Program-made: the position numbers and the translations under genes
Part shown: positions 16,817-25,444 of the stretch, in pieces
How the letters are laid out: each line of letters opens with the position of its first letter
Numbering within the stretch: the first letter of the stretch is position 1
Assembly (NCBI GenBank): GCA_016188575.1
Contig: JACPHN010000019.1
Location: 113,996 to 177,995 of the forward strand
Origin: Candidatus Schekmanbacteria bacterium
GTDB taxonomy: Bacteria > CSSED10-310 > JACPHN01
Direction: 5' to 3'
DNA length: 64,000 nucleotides
Notes under the pieces: generated by a model
The model's database searches: none
What the model was told of the DNA's origin: nothing
What the model saw: only the letters and a program-made list of their open reading frames with translations

Positions 16817-19800
16817 TCACCCGGCCGCGTCGCCGTCGGTCCGGTCCGGCGGCGGCGGCCCGGTGGTCGCCATGCCCGCAAGCAGCCCGGGCGGCACGTT
16901 TTCCGCGAGCTCGCCATGCCGCAGGTTTTCCCACCGCCGCGCCTGCCATGCACTCTGCGCAGCGCGCAGCGCGGCGAGCTTGCGCGCCACATCCCCGTTA
17001 CCTTCCGGTGCGATCCCGAGCTGTCGCGCGAGTGTGCTCGCCTCATCGAGACAGACCACGCTCGACGCGCCTCGCGCCAGGAGCGCGTGACCGCGCTCGC
17101 ACAGGCACCGGATCAACCCGAGCGGGCTGTGAATCCGCCTGTAGATGCTATCCGCCACCTCGAGCTCGGCTTCCGCCCGACGGCCGTCACCGCACCCCAG
17201 GCGCGCGAAGCGCGCGCACTCAACCCGCACAGCGGCCTCTCCGTCCAGGTCGCCGAGCTCCTGCGACCGTGCCAGAGCCTCGTCGTATGCGGCAGCCGCT
17301 TCCTCCCAGAAACCGGTGTCCCGATAAACATTCGCGAGATTCGTCAACGTAATCGCGATGTCGCGGCTCTGCCCGATCTGCCGCAAGAGCGACAGCCCAT
17401 CCTCGAGCTTCGCGCGCGCGTCGCCGAGCCGCCCCGCGCAGTACGCCTCGAGGCCCAGACTGCCCAGCGCGAGCCCCTCACCGGCCGGGTCCTCGAGCTC
17501 GCGGTGCACCTCCAAAGCCCGGCGAAAGACCCGCCGCGCGCGGGCAAACCGGCCGGCGTCGAGGTCGAGGTTGCCGAGGTTGCCGAGCACCATCGCCTCT
17601 CCCTCACGGCCGCCGATGGAGCGATAGAGCGCGAGCGCCTTCAGGTAGAGCGTCCGGGCGCGAATCGCGTTTCCGAGCTGGTACTGCACGACCGCAAGCA
17701 GGTTCACGCAACGCGCCTCTGCGGCAGGCGCCGCCGCCGCCCGCGCCGCGCGCAACGCGCCGCGGCAGCGTTTCAACGCGTTCGCCAGATCTCCCGAGTC
17801 AGCGGCAATGCCCGCCAACGAGTAGAGGCAGCTCGAGACCAGCGTGGGGTCTTGGAGCTTCCGCGCTGCCGCCGCCGCGACGGTCAGCTCGCGGCGCGCG
17901 CGCTGCGCTTCACCGCCCCGCCAGAGAATCTCCGTCGCCAGCTCGCACCGCAGCCGCACCGCCTCGGCAGGGTCGCCATCGGCACAGCGCAGCGCGCCCG
18001 CAAAGCAGACCTCCGCATCGCGCAGTGCGTAGCGCCGCCTGAGCTCGCGCCCGGCGCGGGCGAACCAGGCGCGCGCCTCCACGACGTTGCCGCCTAGCTC
18101 ATGGTGATTTGCAAGCTCCGCAAGCGCATCCGACAGCGCGGCCGGCAGGCGCTCCTGCAATAGCGCCGCTACCCGCCGGTGGTACGCGGCACGGCGATCC
18201 GCCTCCAGACCGCCATAGAGGGCGCGCAGCACCCGCTCGTGCGCAATCCGGATCCGCCCGTTGGCCAGCTCCTCCAGCATCAGGCACCCCAGCGCCTCGG
18301 AAATCGCCGCGCGGGTTTCCTCGAGTGGCAGGTCCGCGACTGCGGCCACAAGCTGCTCGCTGGTTGGGCCGCCAATCACCGCCGCGACCTCCAGGACCGT
18401 GCGAGCAGCAGGCGACAGGCGCGCCAGTCCTGAGGCGATCACCCCCGCTAGCGTCCGCGGCAGCGGCAAGGTAGCGTAGAGCGCCGCGCCGGTCGCAGCG
18501 GGGCCGCGGGTCTGCCGCACTTGCCACCGGCCGCCATCGTCGCGATACAGCACTCCCGCGGAAACCGCGATGAGCAGATACTCGGCAACAAAGAAGGGAA
18601 CGCCGCCTGACTGTTGGGCCACGAAAGTGCCGAGCTGCGCCGGCGCCGGCCGCATCGCCAGCATATCGCCGATCATGCCGATAACGTCCTCCGCGCCCAG
18701 CGGACCGAGCGCGATCACGACGGCGCCGGCGGCGAGCTCCTCAGCGGCCCCCGACCGGGACGCCCGGCTGTCTTCACGGGTCCGCGCGCACGCCAGGACC
18801 AGACGGTGATCGGCAAACCAGTTGGTGCCGAGCAAGTGCTGCAGGAAGCCGATCGTGAGCTCGTCCGCCCATTCGAGGTCATCGATCGCCAGAAACACCG
18901 GTTGGCACCGCGATGCCGCCTCGAGCGTCCGCGCCAGAGCGCGGTACAGCCGCGTGCGCGCGAGCTGCGGGGGCAAATCCAGCAAGGGCGACGGGCCTTC
19001 TGCGGCGCTTACCGCGCGCGCCAGTGCCGGCTCGAACAACGCCAGCAGCCCGCTGTCGTCACCGAGCGCCGCTGCGACCGCCTCCGGTCCCTCGCCCATG
19101 AAGCGGTCGGCGACCGCGAGCAACACCGCCTTGAACGGGTGTAGCGGCGCCGCCGAGCGCTGATTTCCCTGCAGGTTCGAGCGCCCTGGCACGCAGATGC
19201 CGCGCAGCACCCAGAAGCTCCCGGCCGCGGCGCGCTCTGCCAGCTCGTTCACCATCCTCGTCTTGCCGATGCCACGCGGCCCCTCGACCAGGAACATGCT
19301 GCCCCGCGTTCCCCCAAGCTGGGCCACCTCATCGCGAATTCGCTCCAAAACGGGATTTCTGCCATGAAGCCGCGGGCGGTAGAGGTAGACCTTGGGGCGG
19401 GTCCCCACCGCGCGCGGAGGCGCTCCCCCGTCGCCTCCCTCGCCGGCGAGCATGCCCGTGAGGATGCGCGCGACGTCCATGGCGTAGCCGAACCGGTCCT
19501 CGCGGCGCTTGGCCAACAGGCCCATGACGAGCTCGTCCATGCCCTCGGGCAGCTCCTCAGTGAGATCTGACGGCGGCAGCGGCGGACGGTGCAGGTGCTG
19601 GCCGACGATTCCGAGCTCGGTGTCGGCAACAAATGGCGTCCGCCCGGTCAAGAGCTCATAGAGAAGGCAACCAAGCGCATAAAGGTCAGCCCGCGCGTCG
19701 ACGACTCCGCCCACGATCTGCTCGGGAGCCATGTACGCGAGCGTCCCCACCTTCGGGTGCGTGAGCTCCAGCAGCTCACGGCTCTCCGACGTGCCGTATT

Positions 19801-20542
19801 GAGCCGCGATACCGAAATCGACGATGACCGGCAATCCGCCGTCGCAGACAAGGATGTTCGCGGGCTTGAGATCGCGGTGCACGATACCCTCGCCGTGCAG
19901 GTAGGCGAGCGCGTCGCAGAGGCGGACGAGAAGCCGCAGCACGCCGCGCAGCTCGTGCTGCCGCCAGACGGCGGCCCGCACCTGAGGCGGCAGCATGTCC
20001 TGGGTGGAAAGCGGCTCTGCCGCCGGTCGCCCGAACTGCTCTCCCCCATCCGCGCCCGCGTGTTGCGGCGCGGCACTGCTGCTTGGAGCAGCGTAATCCG
20101 AGAGGGCCGACGTCCACCACCGGCCCGTCTCACCACCGCCACCGACTTCGCCTGGCGCACCATGCGCCCCCGAGGTGCCGCCGGCCCCATCCCGCGCGTC
20201 CGCGCCGCCAACGGGCGCGACCACAGTGCGATCGCGGCGCAGCCCCGCCGCAAAGGCGGCCAGCGGCACACCGGCGAGCAGCGGCATCGCATACCACGGT
20301 AGCCCGCCGTCGATTCCCTCTTCCAGGATGTCGACGATTCCCGGGTGGCGCAGCCGCGCCAGTGCGTGGATCTCCCGGCGGATGGGCTCCGTGAAGCGAT
20401 CGTCGGCAATGAACACGGTCTTGATCGCGACCGCAGCGCCGGTACGCGCGCACACCCCCGCGTACACCACGCCCATTCCCCCGCGCCCGAGAACGCGATC
20501 AATGCGGTAATCACCCACTCTTTCGGGGATTTGGCGAGTCAT
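16817..20542 (-). CDS. Ser/Thr protein kinase fused to AAA ATPase and TPR domains
   Basis: A 1241-residue cytoplasmic protein. Residues 1-365 are a Hanks-type kinase: glycine loop GRGGMGVVY at 19-27, Lys41, HRD at 222-224, DFG at 242-244 and APE at 272-274. An insert of about 100 residues (about 102-200), rich in Gly, Ala and Pro, separates the lobes. Residues 385-700 form an AAA/STAND-like ATPase, with Walker A 'GPRGIGKT' at 421-428 and Walker B 'FLAIDDLEWAD' near 550-560. The C-terminal about 450 residues are TPR repeats. Such proteins sense and integrate signals. It is divergent from, and paralogous to, the gene starting at 20596, 53 bases away. No Shine-Dalgarno is seen before its ATG, while a TATAAT lies 8 bases upstream, suggesting a near-leaderless message. 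Confidence 0.85.
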   Translation of the reverse strand: MTRQIPERVGDYRIDRVLGRGGMGVVYAGVCARTGAAVAIKTVFIADDRFTEPIRREIHALARLRHPGIVDILEEGIDGGLPWYAMPLLAGVPLAAFAAGLRRDRTVVAPVGGADARDGAGGTSGAHGAPGEVGGGGETGRWWTSALSDYAAPSSSAAPQHAGADGGEQFGRPAAEPLSTQDMLPPQVRAAVWRQHELRGVLRLLVRLCDALAYLHGEGIVHRDLKPANILVCDGGLPVIVDFGIAAQYGTSESRELLELTHPKVGTLAYMAPEQIVGGVVDARADLYALGCLLYELLTGRTPFVADTELGIVGQHLHRPPLPPSDLTEELPEGMDELVMGLLAKRREDRFGYAMDVARILTGMLAGEGGDGGAPPRAVGTRPKVYLYRPRLHGRNPVLERIRDEVAQLGGTRGSMFLVEGPRGIGKTRMVNELAERAAAGSFWVLRGICVPGRSNLQGNQRSAAPLHPFKAVLLAVADRFMGEGPEAVAAALGDDSGLLALFEPALARAVSAAEGPSPLLDLPPQLARTRLYRALARTLEAASRCQPVFLAIDDLEWADELTIGFLQHLLGTNWFADHRLVLACARTREDSRASRSGAAEELAAGAVVIALGPLGAEDVIGMIGDMLAMRPAPAQLGTFVAQQSGGVPFFVAEYLLIAVSAGVLYRDDGGRWQVRQTRGPAATGAALYATLPLPRTLAGVIASGLARLSPAARTVLEVAAVIGGPTSEQLVAAVADLPLEETRAAISEALGCLMLEELANGRIRIAHERVLRALYGGLEADRRAAYHRRVAALLQERLPAALSDALAELANHHELGGNVVEARAWFARAGRELRRRYALRDAEVCFAGALRCADGDPAEAVRLRCELATEILWRGGEAQRARRELTVAAAAARKLQDPTLVSSCLYSLAGIAADSGDLANALKRCRGALRAARAAAAPAAEARCVNLLAVVQYQLGNAIRARTLYLKALALYRSIGGREGEAMVLGNLGNLDLDAGRFARARRVFRRALEVHRELEDPAGEGLALGSLGLEAYCAGRLGDARAKLEDGLSLLRQIGQSRDIAITLTNLANVYRDTGFWEEAAAAYDEALARSQELGDLDGEAAVRVECARFARLGCGDGRRAEAELEVADSIYRRIHSPLGLIRCLCERGHALLARGASSVVCLDEASTLARQLGIAPEGNGDVARKLAALRAAQSAWQARRWENLRHGELAENVPPGLLAGMATTGPPPPDRTDGDAAG

Positions 20543-20550
20543 GCTCGATC

Positions 20551-20556
20551 ATTATA
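20551..20556 (-). promoter_or_regulatory. -10 box (TATAAT) for the minus-strand kinase gene
   Basis: On the minus strand a perfect TATAAT ends 8 bases before the ATG at 20542. A transcript starting about 7 bases downstream of it would begin at or next to the start codon. The -35 position shows only a weak match. The 53-base intergenic region must also serve the divergent kinase gene. Confidence 0.4.
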
Positions 20557-20595
20557 CCATGTAGCGCCAGACGCACGAACACCTGTGGGGCGCTC

Positions 20596-23500
20596 ATGTC
20601 CATCATGCCGAAAGAAATCGGGCCGTACCGTATCCTGGCGCCGCTTTCCAGCGGGAGCATGGGAGTCGTCTATCGTGCGGAGCATCTCCAGAGTGCGGCG
20701 CCCGCGGCCGTAAAAACCGTCCTGCTGGCCCACGAGGGCATGCTCGAGTCGATCAGGCACGAGATCCGGGCGCTCGCTCGGCTACGCCACCCCGGCATCG
20801 TCCGCGTGCTGGACGAGGGGGTGTGCGACGGCCTGCCGTGGGTGGCAACCGAGCTCATCGAGGGGGAAACGCTCGAAACCTGGTGCCGGGCGCACTGGGA
20901 TCCGGCGAGCCGGCCGCATCCCGGACGCGAATCGGAGCGGCTCAGGGCCGTGCTGGAGGTCATGCGTCGGATCTGCTCTCCGCTCGGGTACCTGCATGGC
21001 GAGGGTATTGTGCACCGCGACCTGAAGCCGAAGAACATCCTGGTGCGCGACCGCGACGAGCCGATCATCGTCGATCTGGGGCTGATGTCGCAGTTCGCCG
21101 GACACTTCAGTCGGGAGCACCTCGAAGTGGCAGACGCCGGCGGCTCGCCGGGGTTCATCGCTCCCGAGCAGATGCGGGGGGAGCCCGTCGATGCGCGCGC
21201 CGATTTGTTCTCGTTTGGCTGCATCCTGTATCTCATGTTGACGGGCGAGCCCGCGTTTTCCACGACGCGCGCGCTACTCGACGCGGACACGCGCCCGACC
21301 TCGCTCAAGCGTCACATCCCCGACATGCCGGACAAGCTGGACCGGCTGGTCAACCGCCTACTCGCCAAGGCGCCGCACGAGCGATTTGGCTACGCCGACG
21401 ACGTCGCGGCCGCGCTCGAGGAGCTCGGCGGCGGGCCTGACGGTTACTCCGGGGCGCCCGCCGCGCGCCCCTACCTGTACCGGCCGCGGTTTTGCGGCCG
21501 CGACCAGCTCGTCTCGGCTCTCGCCAACTACGTGGCCGAGCGGCTCGACGCCGGCCGCGGGGATTTCGTGGTCATCGGCGGCGAGAGCGGCATCGGCAAG
21601 ACTCGCTTTGCCAGTGAGCTCGGCAATCGCGCGCAGCGGCGCGGGTATCGCGTGCTCACCGGCGAGTGCCTGTCGCTGTCCGGGGCGGAGGGGCAAAGAG
21701 GGGAGACGCGGGAGACCTTGCACGCCTTCAAGCGCCCGTTGCAGGCTATCGCCGATCGTTGCCGGCAGCGCGGTGACGCCGAGGTGGAGCGCATCCTGGG
21801 CGCGCGCGGCCCGGTGTTGTCGCTGTTTCAGCCGGCGCTCAACGCTCTGCCCGGCCAGCGGGACCACGGCCCACCGCCCGAGCTTCCGCCTGACGCCGCT
21901 CGCACCCGCCTCTTCGACGCCCTGTTCGAAACGCTCGCGGAAATGGCGTCCGACGCTCCGATCGTCCTCATCCTCGACGATCTGCACTGGGCAGACGAAG
22001 CCACGGTCGACTTTCTCAGCTACGTCCTGGCGCGGCAGCGACTGGCGTCGGCGCCGATCGTAATCGTCGGGACCGTGCGGACTGACGAGGCCAGCCCGGC
22101 ATTGCGCCGCCTGCTCAGCCGCGAAGGCATCCGCCAGCTCCGCCTTGGGCAGCTCGACGATGGGGCGGTCGAGAGCATAGTCGGGGACATGTTGGCGCTC
22201 TACCCGCCACCCAAGGTGCTGGTGGACTTTCTTGGCCGGCACGGAGCGGGAAATCCGTTTTTCGTCGCCGAGTACCTGCAGTTGGCGGTGTCTGAGGGGG
22301 CGTTGCTGCGCGATTTTTCGGGCCACTGGCGAGTGCGCACGGGACTGCCGAATACCAAGCGCAGCCAGATTCTGCCGGTGCCGGGATCCATTCGCGAGGT
22401 CGTGGCGCGCCGCCTGGCGGGCCTCGAACCGGCCGCGCGGTCGCTCGTCGAGGCGGCCGCGGTACTTGGCCGGGAAGGAACGCGCACCATGCTCGCGCGC
22501 ATGACCGAGCTCGACGGCACGGACTTCGCTCTGGGCCTCAATGAAGCACTGTTGCGCCGGCTGCTCGAAGAACCCGAACCCGGTACCATCCGGTTCACGC
22601 ACGACAAGATCCGCGAGGTCGTGTACGAGCAGATCGCGCCGCCAATGCGGCGCCAACTCCACGGCGTCGCGGCCGCTGGCGGGGATTCGTGGTTCGGAAG
22701 CGCGAAGGACGAGCATCTCGCAACCATGGCGTTTCACTGGGAGAAGGCGGGGGAGCCGGCGCGCGCCCGCAGCGGCTACCTCGCCGGTGCGCGCAAGGCG
22801 GTCGCAGCCTGCGACTACCGCGAGGCGGAACGGCTGTACACTGCATGCCTGTCACTGTGCGAGTCGCCCAGCCCGGAAGGGGTAACGGTGCGCAACGAGC
22901 TCGCCCGCAACGTCCTGTCACTGCAGGGCCGCGGCGCGGAGGCGCTGCGGACCTATGAAAGGGCGTTCGAGGAGGCGCAGCGACTCGCGGACGGCGACGG
23001 CGAAAGTCAGTCCCTGCAGGGCATGGCGCACGTTTATCGCGACTCCGGTCAGACCAACAAGGCCTGGGCCTTTTACCAGCAGGCGCTCGCGGTCCACCGC
23101 CGGATCGGAAAGCGCAATCGCGAAAGCGTGGCCATGACCAACCTCGCGCTCATCCTCGTCGACCGCGGCCAGCTCACGGAAGCGCGCGACTTCTATCGGC
23201 AGGCGCTGGAGATCCACCGCGAACGGGGCGACTGGCGATCGGAGGTCATGGCGCTCGGCGATCTTGCGATTCTCCATCATAACCAGGGCCTGGTGTCCGA
23301 GGCGAAAGCGCTGTATCGCCAGGCGCAGGCAGTGCTCGAGAGGATGGCGGGGGATTTTGCAAACGCCGAGCCCATCAGCAACATCGGCCTGGCCTATCGC
23401 GAGCAGAGCCTGCTCGGGGAGGCGCGGACCTACCACGAGCAGGTGCTCAAGCTGCACCGCACCGGCGGCGACCGGCGCCGCGAGGCGATCGCGCTCAGTA

Positions 23501-24120
23501 ATCTGGCGCAAATGCATCATGATGACGGCGTGTACGAGGATGCTCTGGCGCTCTGCGAGCAGGCACTGGCGCAGCATCGCAAGCTCGGAGACCGGCGCTG
23601 GGAGGCCATCGCCGTTGGCCTCCTCGCGAGCGTCTGTGCGGCGCTAGGCCGCGTCGAGGAGGCGTATGGACACTACAAGAGCTCCCTCGCCATCCACCAG
23701 GAGGTCGGAAATCGGCGCATGGAGGGCGACGTGCTGTGCGACTACGCGACGCTGATCCGGCGTGCCGGCGGTGATCTCGAGGAGGCGTTCATGACGGTGG
23801 GGCGCGCCGCCGCCACGGCCGACGACCTCGGTAACAAGCTGGTCATGGTCAAGTGCCTGTGCGAGGGTGGCCACATCGCCCTTGCACGAGCGAGCACCGC
23901 GGATCAATATCTACAGAGGGCGTGCGCCTTCACGGAAGCTTCGCAGCTCGGACCGGAAGGCACCCTGAGCCGACGCGTTGCCGGGCTGGCGCGGGCGGTG
24001 ACCGCGGTACGTGAGGGCAGGCCGCTCTTTCGGGGCGAGCACATTCAGGATATTCCTCCCGGTATGCGCGGGTGGCTGGTGGAACGGGGCGATTTGTCGA
24101 GGCAAACGATCGATGAGTAG
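20596..24120 (+). CDS. Ser/Thr protein kinase fused to AAA ATPase and TPR domains (paralogue)
   Basis: A 1174-residue protein. The kinase domain (1-285) has a glycine loop 'SSGSMGVVY' at 18-26, Lys40 and HRDLKPKN from residue 140. The metal-binding motif is DLG at 160-162 instead of DFG, then 'APEQ' at 189-192. The ATPase part has Walker A 'GESGIGKT' at 329-336 and a 'LILDDLHWAD' Walker B near residue 460. From about residue 740 to 1110, TPR repeats of the 'YRQALEIHRERGD' type follow. Kinase and ATPase parts align with the divergent neighbour ('YLHGEGIVHRDLKP' is shared), so an ancient duplication is likely. The stop overlaps the start of the M28 peptidase gene, coupling kinase and secreted enzyme in one transcript. 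Confidence 0.85.
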   Translation: MSIMPKEIGPYRILAPLSSGSMGVVYRAEHLQSAAPAAVKTVLLAHEGMLESIRHEIRALARLRHPGIVRVLDEGVCDGLPWVATELIEGETLETWCRAHWDPASRPHPGRESERLRAVLEVMRRICSPLGYLHGEGIVHRDLKPKNILVRDRDEPIIVDLGLMSQFAGHFSREHLEVADAGGSPGFIAPEQMRGEPVDARADLFSFGCILYLMLTGEPAFSTTRALLDADTRPTSLKRHIPDMPDKLDRLVNRLLAKAPHERFGYADDVAAALEELGGGPDGYSGAPAARPYLYRPRFCGRDQLVSALANYVAERLDAGRGDFVVIGGESGIGKTRFASELGNRAQRRGYRVLTGECLSLSGAEGQRGETRETLHAFKRPLQAIADRCRQRGDAEVERILGARGPVLSLFQPALNALPGQRDHGPPPELPPDAARTRLFDALFETLAEMASDAPIVLILDDLHWADEATVDFLSYVLARQRLASAPIVIVGTVRTDEASPALRRLLSREGIRQLRLGQLDDGAVESIVGDMLALYPPPKVLVDFLGRHGAGNPFFVAEYLQLAVSEGALLRDFSGHWRVRTGLPNTKRSQILPVPGSIREVVARRLAGLEPAARSLVEAAAVLGREGTRTMLARMTELDGTDFALGLNEALLRRLLEEPEPGTIRFTHDKIREVVYEQIAPPMRRQLHGVAAAGGDSWFGSAKDEHLATMAFHWEKAGEPARARSGYLAGARKAVAACDYREAERLYTACLSLCESPSPEGVTVRNELARNVLSLQGRGAEALRTYERAFEEAQRLADGDGESQSLQGMAHVYRDSGQTNKAWAFYQQALAVHRRIGKRNRESVAMTNLALILVDRGQLTEARDFYRQALEIHRERGDWRSEVMALGDLAILHHNQGLVSEAKALYRQAQAVLERMAGDFANAEPISNIGLAYREQSLLGEARTYHEQVLKLHRTGGDRRREAIALSNLAQMHHDDGVYEDALALCEQALAQHRKLGDRRWEAIAVGLLASVCAALGRVEEAYGHYKSSLAIHQEVGNRRMEGDVLCDYATLIRRAGGDLEEAFMTVGRAAATADDLGNKLVMVKCLCEGGHIALARASTADQYLQRACAFTEASQLGPEGTLSRRVAGLARAVTAVREGRPLFRGEHIQDIPPGMRGWLVERGDLSRQTIDE

Positions 24121-25444
24121 CGGTATTGCGAGTCGGGAAGCGCTGCGCACGCTGATGATTCTGTTGGGAGCGACAGCCGTGGCGCTCGGCCTGTCTCCCG
24201 GCGGCGGGCTGGCCGCCGATGCCACGGTTCCACGCCCGCCCCTGGACCGACAGGCAAGAGCCTGTCGCGACCCTGCGCTTGCCGTGCCTCCCGTGCCGTT
24301 CCGGTCAACTGGTCGCGCCACCTACGATCCTGCGATCGCAGCGCTCGTCGCGGCCGTCGATGCGGAGCGCTACGAAACAGCGCTCACCGATCTGGTGAAC
24401 GGCTTCGCCACGCGCTACACGACTGCGGCCTCGTTTTCGGCCGTCACCGACTACGTGCGGCAGGAGCTCCTCGAGGCCGGCATCGCGGACGTCGCGCTGC
24501 ATCCCTTCGAAATCGCTGGCAGCACCTACCACAACGTGATTGCGACGCTGCCGGGGACGGTGGACGACGGGCGATTCATGGTCCTCGGCGGCCACTACGA
24601 CAGCACCAGCGAAAATCCAGACGTGTCCGCACCGGGGGCAAACGACAACGGCAGTGGGACGGCGGCGCTGCTGGCGCTGGCGACGTTGCTGCGGGACGCT
24701 CACCTCGACCACACCGTCGTGCTCGCGGCTTTCGCCGGCGAGGAGCAGGGCCTTTACGGTAGCGAAGAGTACGTGGCGGACCTGGTCGCCGCGGGCAAGA
24801 GCGGATCGCTGATCGGTGCCGTAATTCTGGACATGCTCTCGTTTGACCGGGGCGGGCCGCCATCGATCCTGCTCGAGACCAGTGGCACCTTCACCAACGT
24901 CATTCAGGACATGGGCGAGCTCGCACAGCTCTACACGAGTCTCGAAGTCGACACCTCCACGTCCCCCTTCGGCAGCGACCACATGCCGTTCCTGGACCGC
25001 AGCCTGCCGGCGATCCTGTTCATCGAGCTGGACTGGGACAGCTACCCCGCGTATCACAGCACGACCGACACGCTGGACCGCCAGACCATGGCTACCGGCG
25101 TGGAGATCACGCGCCTGGGCGCCGCCGCGGCGGCGCTATGGGCGGGAGCGCGCCTGAACGGAGCGCCGACCGGGACCGCCACGGCGACCGCGACACCGAC
25201 GAGCACGCCAACGGCCACCAGCACCGCGACCGCAACCCCAACCTGCGCATGCACGCCGGTCACGACTCCGAGCGCGACACCGACGGCGACCGCTACCGCC
25301 ACCGCCACCGCCACTGTAACGCCGGGTCCAGCGGCACCGGTGTCGAGCCTCACGCCACTGTCCTTGCTGGCGCTGGCGGCGCTCGGCGCGCGGCGGCGGC
25401 TGCGGCAGCGGCGGCATCACCCGGTCAACCCGGCCAGGGAATGA
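24113..25444 (+). CDS. Secreted M28-family zinc aminopeptidase with C-terminal anchor
   Basis: A 443-residue protein. The ATG at 24113 lies inside the last codons of the kinase gene. A signal peptide ends near 'GGGLAADA'. The M28 fold shows 'VLGGHYDST' (zinc His), 'PGANDNGSGTAALL' (bridging Asp), 'AGEEQGLYGSEEY' (catalytic Glu and zinc Glu), 'SDHMPFLDRSLPAI' and 'PAYHSTTDTLD' (last zinc His). It should remove N-terminal residues from extracellular peptides. A Thr-Pro/Thr-Ala low-complexity linker of about 60 residues precedes a hydrophobic stretch and Arg cluster ('LALAALGARRRLRQRR'), the window's recurring C-terminal anchor. The stop overlaps the next ATG by four bases. Confidence 0.85.
   Translation: MSSGIASREALRTLMILLGATAVALGLSPGGGLAADATVPRPPLDRQARACRDPALAVPPVPFRSTGRATYDPAIAALVAAVDAERYETALTDLVNGFATRYTTAASFSAVTDYVRQELLEAGIADVALHPFEIAGSTYHNVIATLPGTVDDGRFMVLGGHYDSTSENPDVSAPGANDNGSGTAALLALATLLRDAHLDHTVVLAAFAGEEQGLYGSEEYVADLVAAGKSGSLIGAVILDMLSFDRGGPPSILLETSGTFTNVIQDMGELAQLYTSLEVDTSTSPFGSDHMPFLDRSLPAILFIELDWDSYPAYHSTTDTLDRQTMATGVEITRLGAAAAALWAGARLNGAPTGTATATATPTSTPTATSTATATPTCACTPVTTPSATPTATATATATATVTPGPAAPVSSLTPLSLLALAALGARRRLRQRRHHPVNPARE

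Noticed and set aside
21358..22737. Open frame of 459 codons antisense to the second kinase gene
   Set aside because: Mirrors codon bias of the high-GC kinase gene; no family similarity or ribosome binding site.
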